The notes: generated from the sequence alone by a model not told the origin. DNA of 64,000 nt from OM182 bacterium MED-G28 (GCA_002457215.1 NTJZ01000007.1:62001-126000), one strand, 5' to 3'; shown: positions 47,669-59,367, numbered from the stretch's first letter. Program-made: numbers and translations.

Positions 47669-48085
47669 CTACTTTTGCACAAGTGGCAGTGATTGAGCTT
47701 TCCATTCTGTGAGTCCGCCGGAAAGTCGAAATACTTCAGCATAACCCGACTCTTGAAGAGTCTTAGCCGCATCACCCGAATGTTGCCCTAGCTTGCACAC
47801 CACTACTACCGGTTTTTCTTTGTGTTTCCTCAACTCAGATAATCGCTGTTTGAGCTTCGCCAAGGGAATATTAATTGAGTCAACAATATGTCCTGTATCG
47901 AACTCCTTCTTTTCCCTTACATCGACCACCACCGCACCTTGCCGATTAATCAACATCACCGCTTTTTGCGGACCTACACTACTGGCACCGGTCCGTTGGT
48001 GGTAGATCATAATTGCTCCAAGAGTGATTACCCACATCGCGGAAAGAAGTAAATGATTACCAATGAATTCTAGAAATTGAGCCAT
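47669..48085 (-). CDS. membrane-anchored rhodanese-like sulfurtransferase (YibN-like)
   Basis: 138 aa. One N-terminal membrane helix (about 10-25, LLLSAMWVITLGAIMIYH) and a single rhodanese domain with VVDVREKKEFDTGHI, and active-site loop VVVCKLGQHSGDAAKTL, in which the Cys is present. Matches the YibN family beside secB and gpmI in E. coli and Pseudomonas. Sulfur donor and acceptor are not known. Divergent from gpmI over 273 nt. Confidence 0.9.
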   Translation of the reverse strand: MAQFLEFIGNHLLLSAMWVITLGAIMIYHQRTGASSVGPQKAVMLINRQGAVVVDVREKKEFDTGHIVDSINIPLAKLKQRLSELRKHKEKPVVVVCKLGQHSGDAAKTLQESGYAEVFRLSGGLTEWKAQSLPLVQK

Positions 48086-48358
48086 AAGAGATTGCGAGTT
48101 TCGGTCCAGCTATTATTAGCGGAGGCTGAAGTTTGTTGGGTTAGTGGCCTTCAATTTCAAGCTCAAGCCAATTAGTAAAAAGGCGAGCAGTATACACGTG
48201 TCATGGCCGCTAAAGAAGGTCTAAAACTAGCTCTGAAATAACTGCTGCGGGCAGGTGCTAACCGCCATTTGCTCGCTATCAAATGCTCTTTCAAGGATAA
48301 TAGAGACATTGCAACTGTCTACACTGTCACGTTAAATCAGGAGGATTGAAGGCGCGCA

Positions 48359-49933
48359 ATGAGTGTCAAGAAAACTGCCCTTTTAGTCATTCTCGATGGT
48401 TGGGGATACCGCGAAAATACTGATTATAACGCTATTCATGCAGCAGACAGTCCTAACTGGGATAATCTGTGGACTACGAGACCTCACACTTTGATTGACA
48501 CCTCCGGTGAACATGTCGGCCTTCCGGCAGGACAAATGGGAAATTCCGAAGTTGGGCACATGAATCTTGGCGCCGGAAGAGTGGTTTACCAAAGCCTTAC
48601 TCGAATCGACAAAGCTATTGAAGAAGGCTCGTTCTACAGTAACGAAACTCTCATACAAGCTGTCGATAAAGCGATTGAATCTGAATCTGCCCTACATCTA
48701 TTTGGGCTTATGTCACCAGGCGGGATACATAGTCACGAAGATCACATAATGGCAATGGTCAAACTGGCTTCAGAGCGCGGCGCTAAAAAAATATTCCTAC
48801 ATGCATTTCTTGATGGACGTGATACTCCACCGAGAAGTGCTATTTCTTCTTTATTGAGAGCAGAACAAACTTTACAGAGTTCAGGCAAAGGTCGGGTGGC
48901 CTCTTTATGTGGCCGATTTTTTGTCATGGACAGAGACAATAGATGGGACAGGGTAAAACTGGCTTATGAATTACTAACCGAAGCCAAAGCAGATTTCCAA
49001 TATAACAATGTCACCGATGCCCTGAATGCTGCATACGCTAGAGATGAAGACGATGAATTTGTACAAGCAAGCTTAGTCGGCGATGCGGGCAGCGAATCTG
49101 CGATTGTTGCTAATGATGATGTTGTTGTATTTATGAATTTTCGTGCAGACCGCGCCCGAGAAATTACTCGCGCATTCGTGCAAGACGATTTTGATGGATT
49201 CAAGCGAGCCAGCCGGCCTTCGATTCAAGAATTTGTTATGTTGACAGAATATGCTGCAGACATAAAAGCTGCTTGTGCCTATCCACCGCAGAAACTGGAT
49301 AATGTTATGGGCGCTTATCTCTCCAGCCTGGGAAAAACCCAACTACGCATCGCAGAAACGGAGAAATATGCACATGTCACTTTCTTCTTTAATGGTGGCC
49401 GGGAAGAGCCTTTTGAGAATGAGGATCGAACATTAATTCCTTCGCCAGATGTAAAAACTTATGACTTAAAACCTGAGATGTCTGCATTTGAGGTGACTGA
49501 CAATTTAGTTAATGCAATCACATCAGGAAAGTATGATGCGATCATTTGTAATTATGCGAATGGAGATATGGTCGGTCACACCGGCGATTTTTCCGCTTCG
49601 GTAAAAGCAGTAGAAGCAGTAGATCAATGCCTGGGTAGAATTGTCCGAGCGATTACCAAATCTAATGGCCATCTACTAATTACTGCAGATCATGGCAATG
49701 TCGAACAAATGGTGGACCCAAAAACCAATCAACCATTGACTTCTCACACCAATGGACCAGTGCCTTTAGTGTATGTCGGCCACAACAACTATCAATTCAA
49801 AGGTGAAGGAAGTTTATGCGATATAGCACCTACTTTACTTATGTTGCTGGGAATTCGAATTCCAGCAGAAATGACCGGATCAGTTTTATTACACTCTACT
49901 GACACTGACCCACTGGCTAATAAACAAACATAA
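48359..49933 (+). CDS. gpmI: 2,3-bisphosphoglycerate-independent phosphoglycerate mutase
   Basis: 524 aa. Alkaline-phosphatase-superfamily enzyme with two Mn ions, interconverting 3- and 2-phosphoglycerate. [11 protein letters not shown] (metal Asp), [16 protein letters not shown] (nucleophilic Ser), [39 protein letters not shown] and [11 protein letters not shown] with [12 protein letters not shown] are visible. AGGAGG-like sequence precedes the ATG. Heads gpmI-envC-ctpA. Confidence 0.98.
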   Translation: MSVKKTALLVILDGWGYRENTDYNAIHAADSPNWDNLWTTRPHTLIDTSGEHVGLPAGQMGNSEVGHMNLGAGRVVYQSLTRIDKAIEEGSFYSNETLIQAVDKAIESESALHLFGLMSPGGIHSHEDHIMAMVKLASERGAKKIFLHAFLDGRDTPPRSAISSLLRAEQTLQSSGKGRVASLCGRFFVMDRDNRWDRVKLAYELLTEAKADFQYNNVTDALNAAYARDEDDEFVQASLVGDAGSESAIVANDDVVVFMNFRADRAREITRAFVQDDFDGFKRASRPSIQEFVMLTEYAADIKAACAYPPQKLDNVMGAYLSSLGKTQLRIAETEKYAHVTFFFNGGREEPFENEDRTLIPSPDVKTYDLKPEMSAFEVTDNLVNAITSGKYDAIICNYANGDMVGHTGDFSASVKAVEAVDQCLGRIVRAITKSNGHLLITADHGNVEQMVDPKTNQPLTSHTNGPVPLVYVGHNNYQFKGEGSLCDIAPTLLMLLGIRIPAEMTGSVLLHSTDTDPLANKQT

Positions 49934-49953
49934 CTATCACCGCGGTGCCATCA

Positions 49954-51093
49954 ATGCATCTGATTAGATTTTTCTTACTAATCATTATTTTTTCCACAAC
50001 CTCTTTTGTACTAGCTGCAGAAAGCGCCAAACAGGCACTGCAGGATCTTGATTCTATTAACTCCGCAATCGCTGAAATTGACGATTGGTTAGAGACAGCA
50101 AGCAACCGCCAGTCTAGCGCTGAAAAAAACCTAGAAGAAGCCACCCGTGAAGTTGCTCAAGTCACACAGGCAATGTCTTCCCTTGAAAGTGTAATTGCAG
50201 AAAAACAGGGTGAGCTAATTGACTTACAAGCTCACCAAAATTCAATTGCTAAAGAAATTTCCACGCAACAAATATTATTGCAGCAAGCTATTCGCCTAGC
50301 TTACATAACCAGTGACCAAAGCTTTCTAAAAATTCTACTTAATCAAGAAGACTTTTCAGAAAGTTCGCGCATGCTTTATTACTCCCGATTATTTTCAGAA
50401 GCTCAAACAGCAAAGATCGAAAATTATCAGGCAAGCCTAATAGAACTGGCAACAGTGAATGGCAATTTATCAACAACGCTTACTCGCCTGAATGAGCAAC
50501 AAACACAACTAAATTTTCAAACTACTGAGCTTACCAAAGCTCGGGAGAATCGAGCATCTGCTCTAGCTAGAGTAAATAGAGAAATAGCAGAGCGCAACAG
50601 TGCGTTGGAAAACCTAGAAGTTAGCCAAGCGGAAATAGAGGCATTACTAGAAGAAATTAGACGAGCGATGGAAGGGGTTACGAGCTTTGCGGACGTACCT
50701 CCTTTCGAAGATGCGCGAGGAGAATTGCCATTACCAACTGCAGGCCGGATCACAAGCCAGTTTGGAAGTCGCTACGGTGATGGGAACCTCACTAGACAAG
50801 GCATAATGTTTAGCACTCAAAGTGGTTCTCCCATCCTGGCTGTGCATGCTGGCAGAGTTGTATTTTCTGACTGGCTCAGAGGTTCTGGTTTACTGGTAAT
50901 TATCGATCATGGTGATGGCTATATGAGCCTTTATGGATCCAATCAATCCCTGGCGAAACGGGCAGGTGAATGGGTTGATAAAGGAGAAGTAATAGCAACC
51001 TCCGGCGATAATGGAATCATTAATAGACCAGGCCTCTATTTTGAAATTCGCCACCGCGGAGAGGCACAAAACCCATCTTCTTGGCTGCGCTAA
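49954..51093 (+). CDS. envC: murein hydrolase activator EnvC
   Basis: About 379 aa from the ATG at 49954; a GTG three codons upstream is possible. Signal peptide (HLIRFFLLIIIFSTTSFVLA), a long coiled coil (about 25-235) and a C-terminal LytM/M23 domain (LPLPTAGRITSQFGSRYGDGNLTRQGIMF). The metal-binding residues are degenerate (Gln where the first His would be, GYMSLYGSNQSL in place of the HxH motif), as in true EnvC, which activates amidases rather than cutting glycan itself. Located between gpmI and ctpA, the conserved order. Confidence 0.9.
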   Translation: MHLIRFFLLIIIFSTTSFVLAAESAKQALQDLDSINSAIAEIDDWLETASNRQSSAEKNLEEATREVAQVTQAMSSLESVIAEKQGELIDLQAHQNSIAKEISTQQILLQQAIRLAYITSDQSFLKILLNQEDFSESSRMLYYSRLFSEAQTAKIENYQASLIELATVNGNLSTTLTRLNEQQTQLNFQTTELTKARENRASALARVNREIAERNSALENLEVSQAEIEALLEEIRRAMEGVTSFADVPPFEDARGELPLPTAGRITSQFGSRYGDGNLTRQGIMFSTQSGSPILAVHAGRVVFSDWLRGSGLLVIIDHGDGYMSLYGSNQSLAKRAGEWVDKGEVIATSGDNGIINRPGLYFEIRHRGEAQNPSSWLR

Positions 51094-51250
51094 ATTCACA
51101 CTCCTTTTTAACTAAAACCAGGAATTCCAGCTCTTGGGGCTTCTATCCATTCAATCGATGATCTTATTTTCCTATAATTTGCCAATTTGCTTATAAACTG
51201 AAACTATTACGTTAGACGTATACACAAATATCACTAGTCAGGAATTTCCT

Positions 51251-52615
51251 ATGATATTGCCTCAAAATGCAAAGAGAAGCTTGGTGGCATGCACTTTTAT
51301 TTGCAGCTTTTCTTCTCTGTTTAGCCTAACTCCTCTATTTGCGCAGGATGTTCAATCAGAACCCCTGCCTCTTCCACTAGAAGAGGTTAGGATGTTTACC
51401 GAAGCTTTAGACCGCATTCGGATGGCCTACGTTGAAGAAGTGGATGATAAAACTCTGTTGGAAAATGCAATTCGCGGCATGCTATCTGGCCTGGATCCAC
51501 ACTCAGCCTATGTGATTGAAAATGACTTCGATACCTTGCAAGAAAATACCACAGGTGAATTTGGCGGGCTGGGAATAGAAGTAGGTAGAGAAAATGGCTA
51601 CATCAAAGTCATCAGCCCAATCGATAACACCCCAGCAGACAAAGCTGGCATTGAGGCGGGTGACCTAATTATACAAATCGATGGCAGACCGACTCGACAG
51701 ATACTGCCACAAGAAGCTGCCGATCTAATGCGCGGCGCGCCAGGGTCAGAGGTTACGATTACCGTTGCGCGAGAAGGTCAGGAACCATTCGACCTAACTG
51801 TCACCCGCGAAATTATTGCTATTACTAGTGTTCGCAGTCGTATGTTAGAACCTGGTTATGCCTATTTGCGGATTTCTCAATTTCGCGTTAACACTTCGAA
51901 CGAGCTCGAAGAAGAAATCGAAGAACTTTATACAGAGAATGATGAAATTAAAGGTCTGGTTCTAGACCTAAGAAATAATCCTGGGGGAGTTTTACAAGCC
52001 TCGGTCGGTGTTGTAGACGCTTTTATTGATCAGGGTCGCATTGTCTATACCGAGGGAAGAATTGAAGGGAATGACATGGAGTTCATGGCAACCACGAACA
52101 CGGTAGCTGGAGATGTGCCTCTTGTTATTTTAATAAACAATGGTTCAGCCTCGGCATCGGAAATCGTTGCGGGAGCTTTACAAGATCATGCCCGTGCAAT
52201 TGTTATGGGAACACGAAGTTTTGGAAAAGGTTCGGTACAAACCGTCATGCCTTTAGGAGAACAACGAGCCATAAAACTTACTACCTCTTTGTACTTCACA
52301 CCCAGTGGCCGATCGATTCAAGCTCAGGGTATAGATCCTGACATCGTCGTAGAAAATGCTTTCGTGACCCGCCGTTCGAGAAATATTGCCCAAGTAAGTG
52401 AATCGAATTTGCCAGGACGACTTGATAATGCCAATAACCAAGATAACGAGGCAGGAACCAATGAAGAAATGGCCAATGCACTAATTTCTGCAGAAGAAGT
52501 ATTAGTAACAGACTACCCGCTAAATGAAGCCTTGAATGTTTTGAAAGGTATTAACGCTTTTCAGCCTCAACCACGCACTAATAGTTCAGGTACTTTCGCT
52601 CAGCGCAACGATTAA
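51251..52615 (+). CDS. ctpA: C-terminal processing peptidase, S41 family
   Basis: 454 aa. Periplasmic serine protease. Signal peptide (about 1-33, ending FSLTPLFAQ), PDZ domain (about 95-180, [17 protein letters not shown]), then the S41 catalytic core with [27 protein letters not shown] (Ser) and [13 protein letters not shown] (Lys), giving the Ser-Lys dyad. In Pseudomonas CtpA with its lipoprotein partner degrades peptidoglycan hydrolases; beside envC this points to control of cell-wall cleavage. The end overlaps the hisF end by 4 nt (convergent). Confidence 0.95.
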   Translation: MILPQNAKRSLVACTFICSFSSLFSLTPLFAQDVQSEPLPLPLEEVRMFTEALDRIRMAYVEEVDDKTLLENAIRGMLSGLDPHSAYVIENDFDTLQENTTGEFGGLGIEVGRENGYIKVISPIDNTPADKAGIEAGDLIIQIDGRPTRQILPQEAADLMRGAPGSEVTITVAREGQEPFDLTVTREIIAITSVRSRMLEPGYAYLRISQFRVNTSNELEEEIEELYTENDEIKGLVLDLRNNPGGVLQASVGVVDAFIDQGRIVYTEGRIEGNDMEFMATTNTVAGDVPLVILINNGSASASEIVAGALQDHARAIVMGTRSFGKGSVQTVMPLGEQRAIKLTTSLYFTPSGRSIQAQGIDPDIVVENAFVTRRSRNIAQVSESNLPGRLDNANNQDNEAGTNEEMANALISAEEVLVTDYPLNEALNVLKGINAFQPQPRTNSSGTFAQRND

Positions 52616-53385
52616 AGTCTAATCTCGATTCCCTTAGAAGCCATGTACTTCTTGGCTTCTGCTATCGAATACTCCCCAAAGTGAAAAATCGATGCGGCTA
52701 AAACCGCATCTGCTTCACCCACTAATACACCCTCTGCCAGATGTTCTAAATTTCCAACACCTCCAGATGCGATAATGGGAACTTGCACTGCTTGACTCAC
52801 AGTTTTATTTAGCGCGAGATCGAACCCAATTTTAGTTCCATCTCTGTCCATGCTGGTTAACAAAATCTCGCCAGCGCCGCAGTCTACCATGCGCTTTACC
52901 CAATCGATGGCATCAAGGCCAGTCGAATTCCGGCCGCCATGAGTAAAGATTTCCCATTTCAGAGAATCATCTTTCGACGACACTTGTTTTGCATCAACGG
53001 CGACTACGGTGCATTGAGAGCCGAATCTCGCAGCTGCTTCACGCACAAACTCAGGGTTCGACACTGCCGCTGTATTGATGGCAACTTTGTCTGCACCTGC
53101 ATTGAGCATGGTGCGAATATCCTCAAGCTTGCGAATACCGCCGCCCACAGTTAGTGGAATAAACACTTGTCCTGCAATCGCTCTTACCGTATCTACTGTA
53201 GTTGCACGATCTTCATGACTCGCGGTGATATCGAGGAAAGTGATCTCGTCGGCGCCTTCTTCACAGTAGCGCTTTGCAACTTCAACAGGATCGCCAGCAT
53301 CACGAATGTCGACAAACTTTACGCCCTTTACTACCCTGCCTTTATCACAATCAAGACAAGGAATTATCCGTTTGGCAAGCGCCAT
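52612..53385 (-). CDS. hisF: imidazole glycerol phosphate synthase, cyclase subunit HisF
   Basis: 257 aa. TIM barrel that takes ammonia from HisH to make IGP and [24 protein letters not shown] (catalytic Asp), [22 protein letters not shown] and [18 protein letters not shown] (second Asp) are visible. Last gene of hisB-hisH-hisA-hisF. Confidence 0.98.
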   Translation of the reverse strand: MALAKRIIPCLDCDKGRVVKGVKFVDIRDAGDPVEVAKRYCEEGADEITFLDITASHEDRATTVDTVRAIAGQVFIPLTVGGGIRKLEDIRTMLNAGADKVAINTAAVSNPEFVREAAARFGSQCTVVAVDAKQVSSKDDSLKWEIFTHGGRNSTGLDAIDWVKRMVDCGAGEILLTSMDRDGTKIGFDLALNKTVSQAVQVPIIASGGVGNLEHLAEGVLVGEADAVLAASIFHFGEYSIAEAKKYMASKGIEIRL

Positions 53386-53388
53386 TTT

Positions 53389-54138
53389 CTAGGCTTCCTC
53401 TGCATTACAATAGGCTTGGGCTTCAGTCAGATCAAGCTTCCCTTCGTAAATAGCCCTTCCAGTTATCGCACCAATAATGCCTGCGCCAGTTTTAGTCTTT
53501 GCTGATGCTCTTAAGTCAACGATATCTGCAAGTTTCGCAATACCACCTGACGCAATTATGGGAACTGGAGATTGCTCAGCAAGTTTAACAGTAGCCTCTA
53601 TATTGCAGCCTTGCATCATCCCATCACGAGCAATATCTGTGTATACAAGAGCAGAAACGCCGACGTCCGCAAACTTATTGGCAACTTCTACTACTGAAAC
53701 TTCAGATACATCCGACCATCCTTCAGTAGCTACCTTTCCATTAAAGGCATCAAGACCAACAATAATTTTCTCAGGAAAAGCTTCACAAGCTTGCTTCACA
53801 AAATCCGGATCTTTGACAGCCGCTGTGCCGATAATGACAAAGCTGACTCCCGCCTCTATATAGAAACGAACGCTTTCTAAGTTACGGATACCGCCGCCAA
53901 TCTGAATAGGTAATTGCGGACAAGTTTTAGCGATAGCAGTTACGATTTCAGCATTTACCGGAGTACCTTCGAAAGCCCCATTCAGATCAACGATATGAAG
54001 CCTCTTAGCTCCCCGCTCTAACCAATGAACAGCCATTTCTACAGGGTCATCAGAAAACACAGTTGAATCTTCCATTCGCCCCTGTCTTAGACGAACACAT
54101 TGGCCATCTTTAAGATCAATCGCAGGAATAACAAGCAT
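53389..54138 (-). CDS. hisA: phosphoribosylformimino-5-aminoimidazole carboxamide ribotide isomerase
   Basis: 249 aa from the ATG at 54138 ([20 protein letters not shown]), which overlaps the hisH stop as TAATG; an upstream start at 54156 is not needed. TIM barrel with phosphate loops [10 protein letters not shown] and [10 protein letters not shown] and catalytic Asp residues in PAIDLKDG and [12 protein letters not shown]. It is coupled to hisH and followed by hisF after 3 nt. Confidence 0.97.
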   Translation of the reverse strand: MLVIPAIDLKDGQCVRLRQGRMEDSTVFSDDPVEMAVHWLERGAKRLHIVDLNGAFEGTPVNAEIVTAIAKTCPQLPIQIGGGIRNLESVRFYIEAGVSFVIIGTAAVKDPDFVKQACEAFPEKIIVGLDAFNGKVATEGWSDVSEVSVVEVANKFADVGVSALVYTDIARDGMMQGCNIEATVKLAEQSPVPIIASGGIAKLADIVDLRASAKTKTGAGIIGAITGRAIYEGKLDLTEAQAYCNAEEA

Positions 54139-54794
54139 TAGTTCTGCCCGTCCCACTGCAAGAAATTGCGCAGCATAGTAAGACCTACTGTTTGAGATTT
54201 TTCTGGGTGAAACTGGGTAGCAAAAATATTGTCAGCTGCAAGGGTTGCGACAATTTCAGTCCCGTAGTTTGTAGTGCCAGTGATTTTTTCAGAGTCATCA
54301 GCTTTCACATAATAGCTATGGACAAAGTAGAACCGGCTGTTGTCTGGAACATCTCGCCACAACGAATGTTGTTGGGTTTGCTTAACTTCATTCCAACCCA
54401 TGTGTGGTACTTTTAAGCGCTGACTGTTTTTATCAATTAAATTATCACCAAAATATTTGACTTGCCCCTTCATAAAACCAAGGCAATTGACACCATCATT
54501 CTCTTCACTATGTTGCATCAATGCTTGCATACCAACACAAATCGCAAGCACTGGCTTAGTTTTCATGGCTTCTCCAACAATGTGACCAACATTCAATCGT
54601 TTAATCTCTGCCATGCAATCTCTTATCGCACCAACTCCAGGAAAGATGACTCGATCCGCCGCAGCAATGATTTTGGGATCCGGTGTAACATGAACTTCAG
54701 TTCCTTCACCTAGCTCATAACCAACATGCTCCACTGCTTTCGCAACAGAGTGAAGATTACCCATGCCGTAATCGATGACTGCAACTTTATTCAT
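54138..54794 (-). CDS. hisH: imidazole glycerol phosphate synthase, glutaminase subunit HisH
   Basis: 218 aa. Class I amidotransferase supplying ammonia to His[27 protein letters not shown], nucleophile [13 protein letters not shown] (Cys), and the His/Glu of [15 protein letters not shown] are all present. The oxyanion-related VPHMGWNEV and YFVHSYYV strings are typical. Lies between hisB and hisA. Confidence 0.97.
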   Translation of the reverse strand: MNKVAVIDYGMGNLHSVAKAVEHVGYELGEGTEVHVTPDPKIIAAADRVIFPGVGAIRDCMAEIKRLNVGHIVGEAMKTKPVLAICVGMQALMQHSEENDGVNCLGFMKGQVKYFGDNLIDKNSQRLKVPHMGWNEVKQTQQHSLWRDVPDNSRFYFVHSYYVKADDSEKITGTTNYGTEIVATLAADNIFATQFHPEKSQTVGLTMLRNFLQWDGQN

Positions 54795-54821
54795 GAAAAT
54801 AAGGTCTGAAAAAATTAAGGG

Positions 54822-55433
54822 CTACAGAGAACCCTTCGTTGAAGGAATTACGCCTTGTTGTCTAGCGTCTGGTTCTACAGCCATGCGCAATGCTCTACCG
54901 AATGCTTTGAATATAGTCTCAATCTGATGGTGATTGTTCTTACCGCGAATATTATCAATATGCAAAGTTACCAAGGCGTGATTAACAAACCCCTGAAAGA
55001 ATTCATGGAACAAATCCACATCGAAACTACCGACAATGCCTTTAACAAAGTCGACATGATAATCGAGACCCGGTCGGCCCGAGAAATCAATGACTACTCG
55101 AGATAAGGCTTCATCGAGAGGCACATAGGCGTGGCCATAACGGCGTATGCCGGTTTTATCCAAGGCCTGATTCACCGCTTGACCCAAAGTAATTCCAATA
55201 TCTTCAACGGTATGGTGGGCATCAATTTCTAAATCCCCCTTGGCTATAATCGAAAGATCAATTAGGCCATGCCGAGCGATTTGGTCCAACATGTGGTCAA
55301 GAAAAGGCAAACCTGTCTCAACGTCGAGCTTCCCCGTGCCGTCGAGGTTAACTGAAATTGAGATTTGAGTTTCTTTGGTATTACGCTCAACTCTCGCTTG
55401 GCGTGAGTTATCAGAAGGAGCTACGTCGCTCAT
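54822..55433 (-). CDS. hisB: imidazoleglycerol-phosphate dehydratase
   Basis: 203 aa from the ATG at 55433 ([20 protein letters not shown]); the frame is open to 55517 but the extra residues are not family-like. Monofunctional, without the histidinol-phosphatase domain fused to it in E. coli. [25 protein letters not shown] and, near the end, [20 protein letters not shown] supply the Mn ligands. First gene of this his cluster. Confidence 0.97.
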   Translation of the reverse strand: MSDVAPSDNSRQARVERNTKETQISISVNLDGTGKLDVETGLPFLDHMLDQIARHGLIDLSIIAKGDLEIDAHHTVEDIGITLGQAVNQALDKTGIRRYGHAYVPLDEALSRVVIDFSGRPGLDYHVDFVKGIVGSFDVDLFHEFFQGFVNHALVTLHIDNIRGKNNHHQIETIFKAFGRALRMAVEPDARQQGVIPSTKGSL

Positions 55434-55635
55434 GGCGAGTCCCGGGTAGAAGAAAGTGCGCATTATAATGCCGCGATTGCTTAAGTGAAAGCCGCAAAAG
55501 CAGTAGATCGCCAGCAAAAGGAATTATACAGCACCCGAATTGTCTAACATTCAATAGCATTGGAGCTTGCGACGGTGCACAGACAGAGCCATTCCGGTAC
55601 ACTTGTTTAGCTACAATATATCCGCAGCAATCGAA

Positions 55636-57771
55636 ATGAACCTAAAGAATTTCTCTAAAGTTTTCGCCTTATTTGCTGTCGTGCTCCTCATAGCATGCGT
55701 GTTGTTAATCAACTCCATAAATACTGAGCGCAGTAAGCAAGCAATACAACAAGCGGTACTCTCCAGTACTGGCTATGAACTCACTATTGCCGGGGATATT
55801 AGTGTAGATTTATTTCCGCCCTTAAGTCTGACTTTGAATGACGTTCGCTTTCGAAACCCAACCTATAATCAAGAGCTGGCTTCTACTTCTGCGGCAGTGC
55901 TTTTGATCGATGTTCGCGCACTATTGGGTGGTGATCTCTACATTCGCGAATTAAGTGCTGATGACTTTCATATCAATGTTTATACCGATGCCACTGGTGT
56001 CAATATTTGGGCTATAGATCAATCGCCTACATCTCAAGATTCTGAATCAAGCCTAATTAATACCGAAGAAGTCACAACAGAAACAAACACCAACGTCCTG
56101 ACAACATCGACAGAAACATCATTTAGTTCATCTATTGATTTACCAAATACCCAATCAAATGACGACGTTTTTACTACTTCGTTCGAACATATTCGGATCG
56201 TCAATGCCAGCATTGATATACAAGATGTCAGCAGGGGAATTCGCTACAGCATTAACAATCTTGATATCGATAGTAGTGACACAAACATTGAGGGAAGACC
56301 ATTTGAGATAGACCTTAGGTTTGACTTCCTCAACAACGGAATGAGTGAGCCGTTCCCGATGGCATTGAAAAGCATCGTGAATGCTGACATTGACAATAAC
56401 AATATTGATATCTCTCAGATCAATTTCAGTATTACACCTATGCTGGTTACCGGCGACATTGCTGTTCGAAACCTTTATGACAATTTGTCCTACGAAGGAA
56501 GTATGTCGTCTAATAATTTCGACGTAATGGGATTATTGCAAACATTGGGATATGCAGAGAGAGAAGAAATCTTTTCTGGCGGAGTTACCGCAACACAAGA
56601 CTTTGGGTTTGAGATAGGACTCACTGGCGATGCGACTCAAATCACGCTCGATCGATTCCAAGCGACTTTGGGACGAACGGAAATTCAAGCCAATGGTGAT
56701 ATTCGATTCGCCACTGATTTCGCCCCAATAAATGTTAGATATGAAGTGATAACCAGCAGTATCGATTTTTCGCCTTTCACGTCTTCCAATTCATTATCCG
56801 GCTCTGAATTCACTGGCACGGAAACTGCAACATCAGATCTCTCTGCTGCTGCCCCGCAACCACAAAGGACAAATGACATAAGGCTACCTTTCGAAGCACT
56901 ACAATCTTTTAACGTACTCGGTAGCGTTGCCATCGAATCAATCACGGCAAACAATCTCATTATTCAAGATGTGAATTTTTTTACAAACGTAGAAGATGGA
57001 GTCTTGGATATTGAATTACAGCCCACAAGTCTTTACGGCGGAAGCATGCAAGGCTTACTGAGAGTTGATGGTGGCGGTTATGCACCGACTTTAACCACTC
57101 AACTCGCACTGGATCAATTAAGCATCATGGAATTCCTGCCAACAATTTCTCGCCTAAACACCGTCACCGGCAGGATAGAAGTTGATGCTTCGTTTGCAGC
57201 GACAGGATCATCGACAAACGAACTGCTCGACACATTAAATGGCTCTACTACTTTCGCGATTAGTGATAATACAGTTGATATTGGCCTCATAAAACAAGTA
57301 TTCACGGAAATTACTGCACTAAGCCCAACCGGTGAATCCATTCAACAGTGGCCGGACGTCATTCAGTTTGGGGAACTTGGTGGCTACATATTGATGGAGG
57401 GTGGCATAACTGACAGTCAAGAAATAAAATTGCGTATGGATAATTTTGATATTAGCGGAACTGGCGGAATAGATTTAGCAGCAGGTACTTTCGATTACGA
57501 TCTTGAACTTGCTCTTCTTGGACCTCCGGTGGCACAAACTATTCCTATTAATGAGCTCTATCATAATGTGCCCTGGCCAGTGAATTGCAATGCGCGATTT
57601 AATGATGAAGTAAGTCAGTATTGTCGTCCTGACTTTTCACGAGCCAGAGAAATTTTTACCCAGCTTGGCACAAACGCCCTACGCAACCAACTGCAGGACA
57701 GATTTACTGATCAAGTTCCCGAAGAACTGCAAGATACGGCACGAAGTATACTTCGTAGTATTCTAAACTAA
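55636..57771 (+). CDS. AsmA family protein
   Basis: 711 aa from the ATG at 55636 (MNLKNFSKVFALFAVVLLIA). One N-terminal membrane anchor (about 8-27), then a long periplasmic beta-rich region typical of AsmA/YhdP proteins, which are thought to form lipid-transfer bridges between the membranes. The N-terminal AsmA domain (TGYELTIAGDISVDLFPPLSLTLNDVRFRNP) and C-terminal AsmA_2 domain (about 540-690) are recognisable; in between is an S/T/E/N-rich low-complexity stretch (about 145-185). The gene precedes mutY by 6 nt, the conserved asmA-mutY-yggX order. Confidence 0.88.
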   Translation: MNLKNFSKVFALFAVVLLIACVLLINSINTERSKQAIQQAVLSSTGYELTIAGDISVDLFPPLSLTLNDVRFRNPTYNQELASTSAAVLLIDVRALLGGDLYIRELSADDFHINVYTDATGVNIWAIDQSPTSQDSESSLINTEEVTTETNTNVLTTSTETSFSSSIDLPNTQSNDDVFTTSFEHIRIVNASIDIQDVSRGIRYSINNLDIDSSDTNIEGRPFEIDLRFDFLNNGMSEPFPMALKSIVNADIDNNNIDISQINFSITPMLVTGDIAVRNLYDNLSYEGSMSSNNFDVMGLLQTLGYAEREEIFSGGVTATQDFGFEIGLTGDATQITLDRFQATLGRTEIQANGDIRFATDFAPINVRYEVITSSIDFSPFTSSNSLSGSEFTGTETATSDLSAAAPQPQRTNDIRLPFEALQSFNVLGSVAIESITANNLIIQDVNFFTNVEDGVLDIELQPTSLYGGSMQGLLRVDGGGYAPTLTTQLALDQLSIMEFLPTISRLNTVTGRIEVDASFAATGSSTNELLDTLNGSTTFAISDNTVDIGLIKQVFTEITALSPTGESIQQWPDVIQFGELGGYILMEGGITDSQEIKLRMDNFDISGTGGIDLAAGTFDYDLELALLGPPVAQTIPINELYHNVPWPVNCNARFNDEVSQYCRPDFSRAREIFTQLGTNALRNQLQDRFTDQVPEELQDTARSILRSILN

Positions 57772-57777
57772 GTTGTC

Positions 57778-58842
57778 GTGAGTGATTTTTCTGACAATGT
57801 TCTCGCGTGGTTTAAATCACATGGTCGTCGCGATCTTCCTTGGCAAAAAAAACCAACACCTTATCGAGTATGGGTATCAGAAATCATGCTGCAACAAACA
57901 CAAGTTGCAACGGTTATTCCCTATTATCAACGCTTCATGGAAAAGTTTCCAAACGTAGCGGAACTAGCCAAAGCCGACATCGATCAAGTACTCCATCTAT
58001 GGACAGGCCTTGGCTACTACGCTAGAGCGAGAAATTTACATAAAGCAGCACAGACAGTTGTTGAAAAGTTTTCAAGTGAGTTTCCGAAATCAGTTGAGGC
58101 GTTAGAATCTTTGCCCGGTATCGGGCGCTCCACTGCGGGGGCAATTGCCGCTCTTAGTATGAATATTCAAGCACCCATTCTCGATGGAAATGTAAAACGC
58201 GTGCTGGCTCGCTTTCATACAATTGAGGGCTGGCCCGAACAGACTAAAATCAAAAACGCGTTGTGGCAAATCGCTGAACAATCTACTCCAATAAAAGATG
58301 TTGCTGCGTACACCCAAGCAATAATGGATCTGGGAGCAACCGTTTGTAAACGCTCCAACCCAAGCTGTGATAGCTGCCCGCTGAATTCTAATTGTCTAGC
58401 TTTTACTACTAATTCCATTAAGAAATATCCCGGCAAGAAACCCAAGAAGAAATTGCCGGTGAAGTCAGTCGTTATGTATATCTTCCAAAATGAATCAGGC
58501 GAGGTCTATTTAGAAAAAAGGCCACCAAATGGTATCTGGGGATCACTTTATTCCTTTCCAGAAGAGGTATTAGAAGCTAATACTGCTCTAGTCCATGAAC
58601 CGTTTGAGAATATCCCACAACATATTCTGCCACTTGAAAGCGGTAAGTCACTTCAGCCACTGCGGCATACTTTTTCTCATTATCATCTCGATATAAATCC
58701 AAGGATGGTTGCTGTTAAACAAAATGGTGTTGAGATTGCTGAAACCGATCACTGGCTTTGGTACCCTCTTGACCATTCTGTGGAAGTGGGACTCGCTGCA
58801 CCGGTTAAAAAGCTGCTTTCAAAACTTGCGGTGCCTTTATAA
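57778..58842 (+). CDS. mutY: A/G-specific adenine glycosylase MutY
   Basis: 354 aa, GTG start. Removes adenine opposite 8-oxoguanine. HGRRDLPWQ and SEIMLQQTQVATVIPYY near the N-terminus, the helix-hairpin-helix SLPGIGRSTAGAI with catalytic Asp in ILDGNVKRVLARF, and the [4Fe-4S] ligands in CKRSNPSCDSCPLNSNC (C-x6-C-x2-C-x5-C) are complete. A C-terminal NUDIX-like domain (about 230-350) recognises 8-oxoG. Confidence 0.97.
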   Translation: MSDFSDNVLAWFKSHGRRDLPWQKKPTPYRVWVSEIMLQQTQVATVIPYYQRFMEKFPNVAELAKADIDQVLHLWTGLGYYARARNLHKAAQTVVEKFSSEFPKSVEALESLPGIGRSTAGAIAALSMNIQAPILDGNVKRVLARFHTIEGWPEQTKIKNALWQIAEQSTPIKDVAAYTQAIMDLGATVCKRSNPSCDSCPLNSNCLAFTTNSIKKYPGKKPKKKLPVKSVVMYIFQNESGEVYLEKRPPNGIWGSLYSFPEEVLEANTALVHEPFENIPQHILPLESGKSLQPLRHTFSHYHLDINPRMVAVKQNGVEIAETDHWLWYPLDHSVEVGLAAPVKKLLSKLAVPL

Positions 58843-58884
58843 ATATCAACTGTCTAAACAGAACCTATATGAAGAGGAAAGACC

Positions 58885-59157
58885 ATGACACGCATGGTGA
58901 AATGTAAAAAGTACAATAAGGAATTACCTGGCCTGTTAGTGCCACCCTATCCGGGCTCAAAGGGACAAGGAATCTATGAAACTGTCTCTCAAAAAGCTTG
59001 GCAGGAATGGCAATCCCTGCAAACAATGCTGATCAATGAAAAACAGCTAAATATGATGGATCCCGATGCTCGGAAGTATTTGCAGGAAGAAATGGATAAA
59101 TTTCTTGATAATAAAACACATGACATAGCGGAAGGGTACGTGCCGCCTGAGGAGTAG
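58885..59157 (+). CDS. yggX: probable Fe(2+)-trafficking protein YggX
   Basis: 90 aa. [40 protein letters not shown], and [19 protein letters not shown] [15 protein letters not shown] mark the family. Implicated in protecting Fe-S clusters from oxidants; it is paired with mutY, another oxidative-damage gene with an Fe-S cluster, and follows it by 42 nt. AGAGGAAAG precedes the ATG. Confidence 0.95.
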   Translation: MTRMVKCKKYNKELPGLLVPPYPGSKGQGIYETVSQKAWQEWQSLQTMLINEKQLNMMDPDARKYLQEEMDKFLDNKTHDIAEGYVPPEE

Positions 59158-59251
59158 CGTTCTACACCCTTGACTCAAGTGTCCGTATTCTATTTAATAC
59201 GCGGCGTGTTCGAAGGATCAATTCTGCTCTATGAGCGCAGCAGATCTAGAA

Positions 59252-59327
<76 letters not shown>

Positions 59328-59367
59328 TCCATAAAACAGCCTCGCATAGCGGGGCTTTTTTATGGAT
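59328..59367. terminator. bidirectional terminator between tRNA-Phe and the rbs operon
   Basis: AGCCTCGC (59338-59345) pairs with GCGGGGCT (59349-59356; one G-T) around ATA, followed by TTTTTT. Outside it ATCCATAAAA and TTTTATGGAT extend the stem, so a T-run follows the stem on the minus strand as well. It can end both tRNA-Phe and the convergent rbsC transcript. Confidence 0.88.

Noticed and set aside
49954..51093. EnvC with degenerate LytM metal site as an unusual broken peptidase
   Set aside because: Loss of the zinc ligands is normal for EnvC, which acts as an amidase activator.
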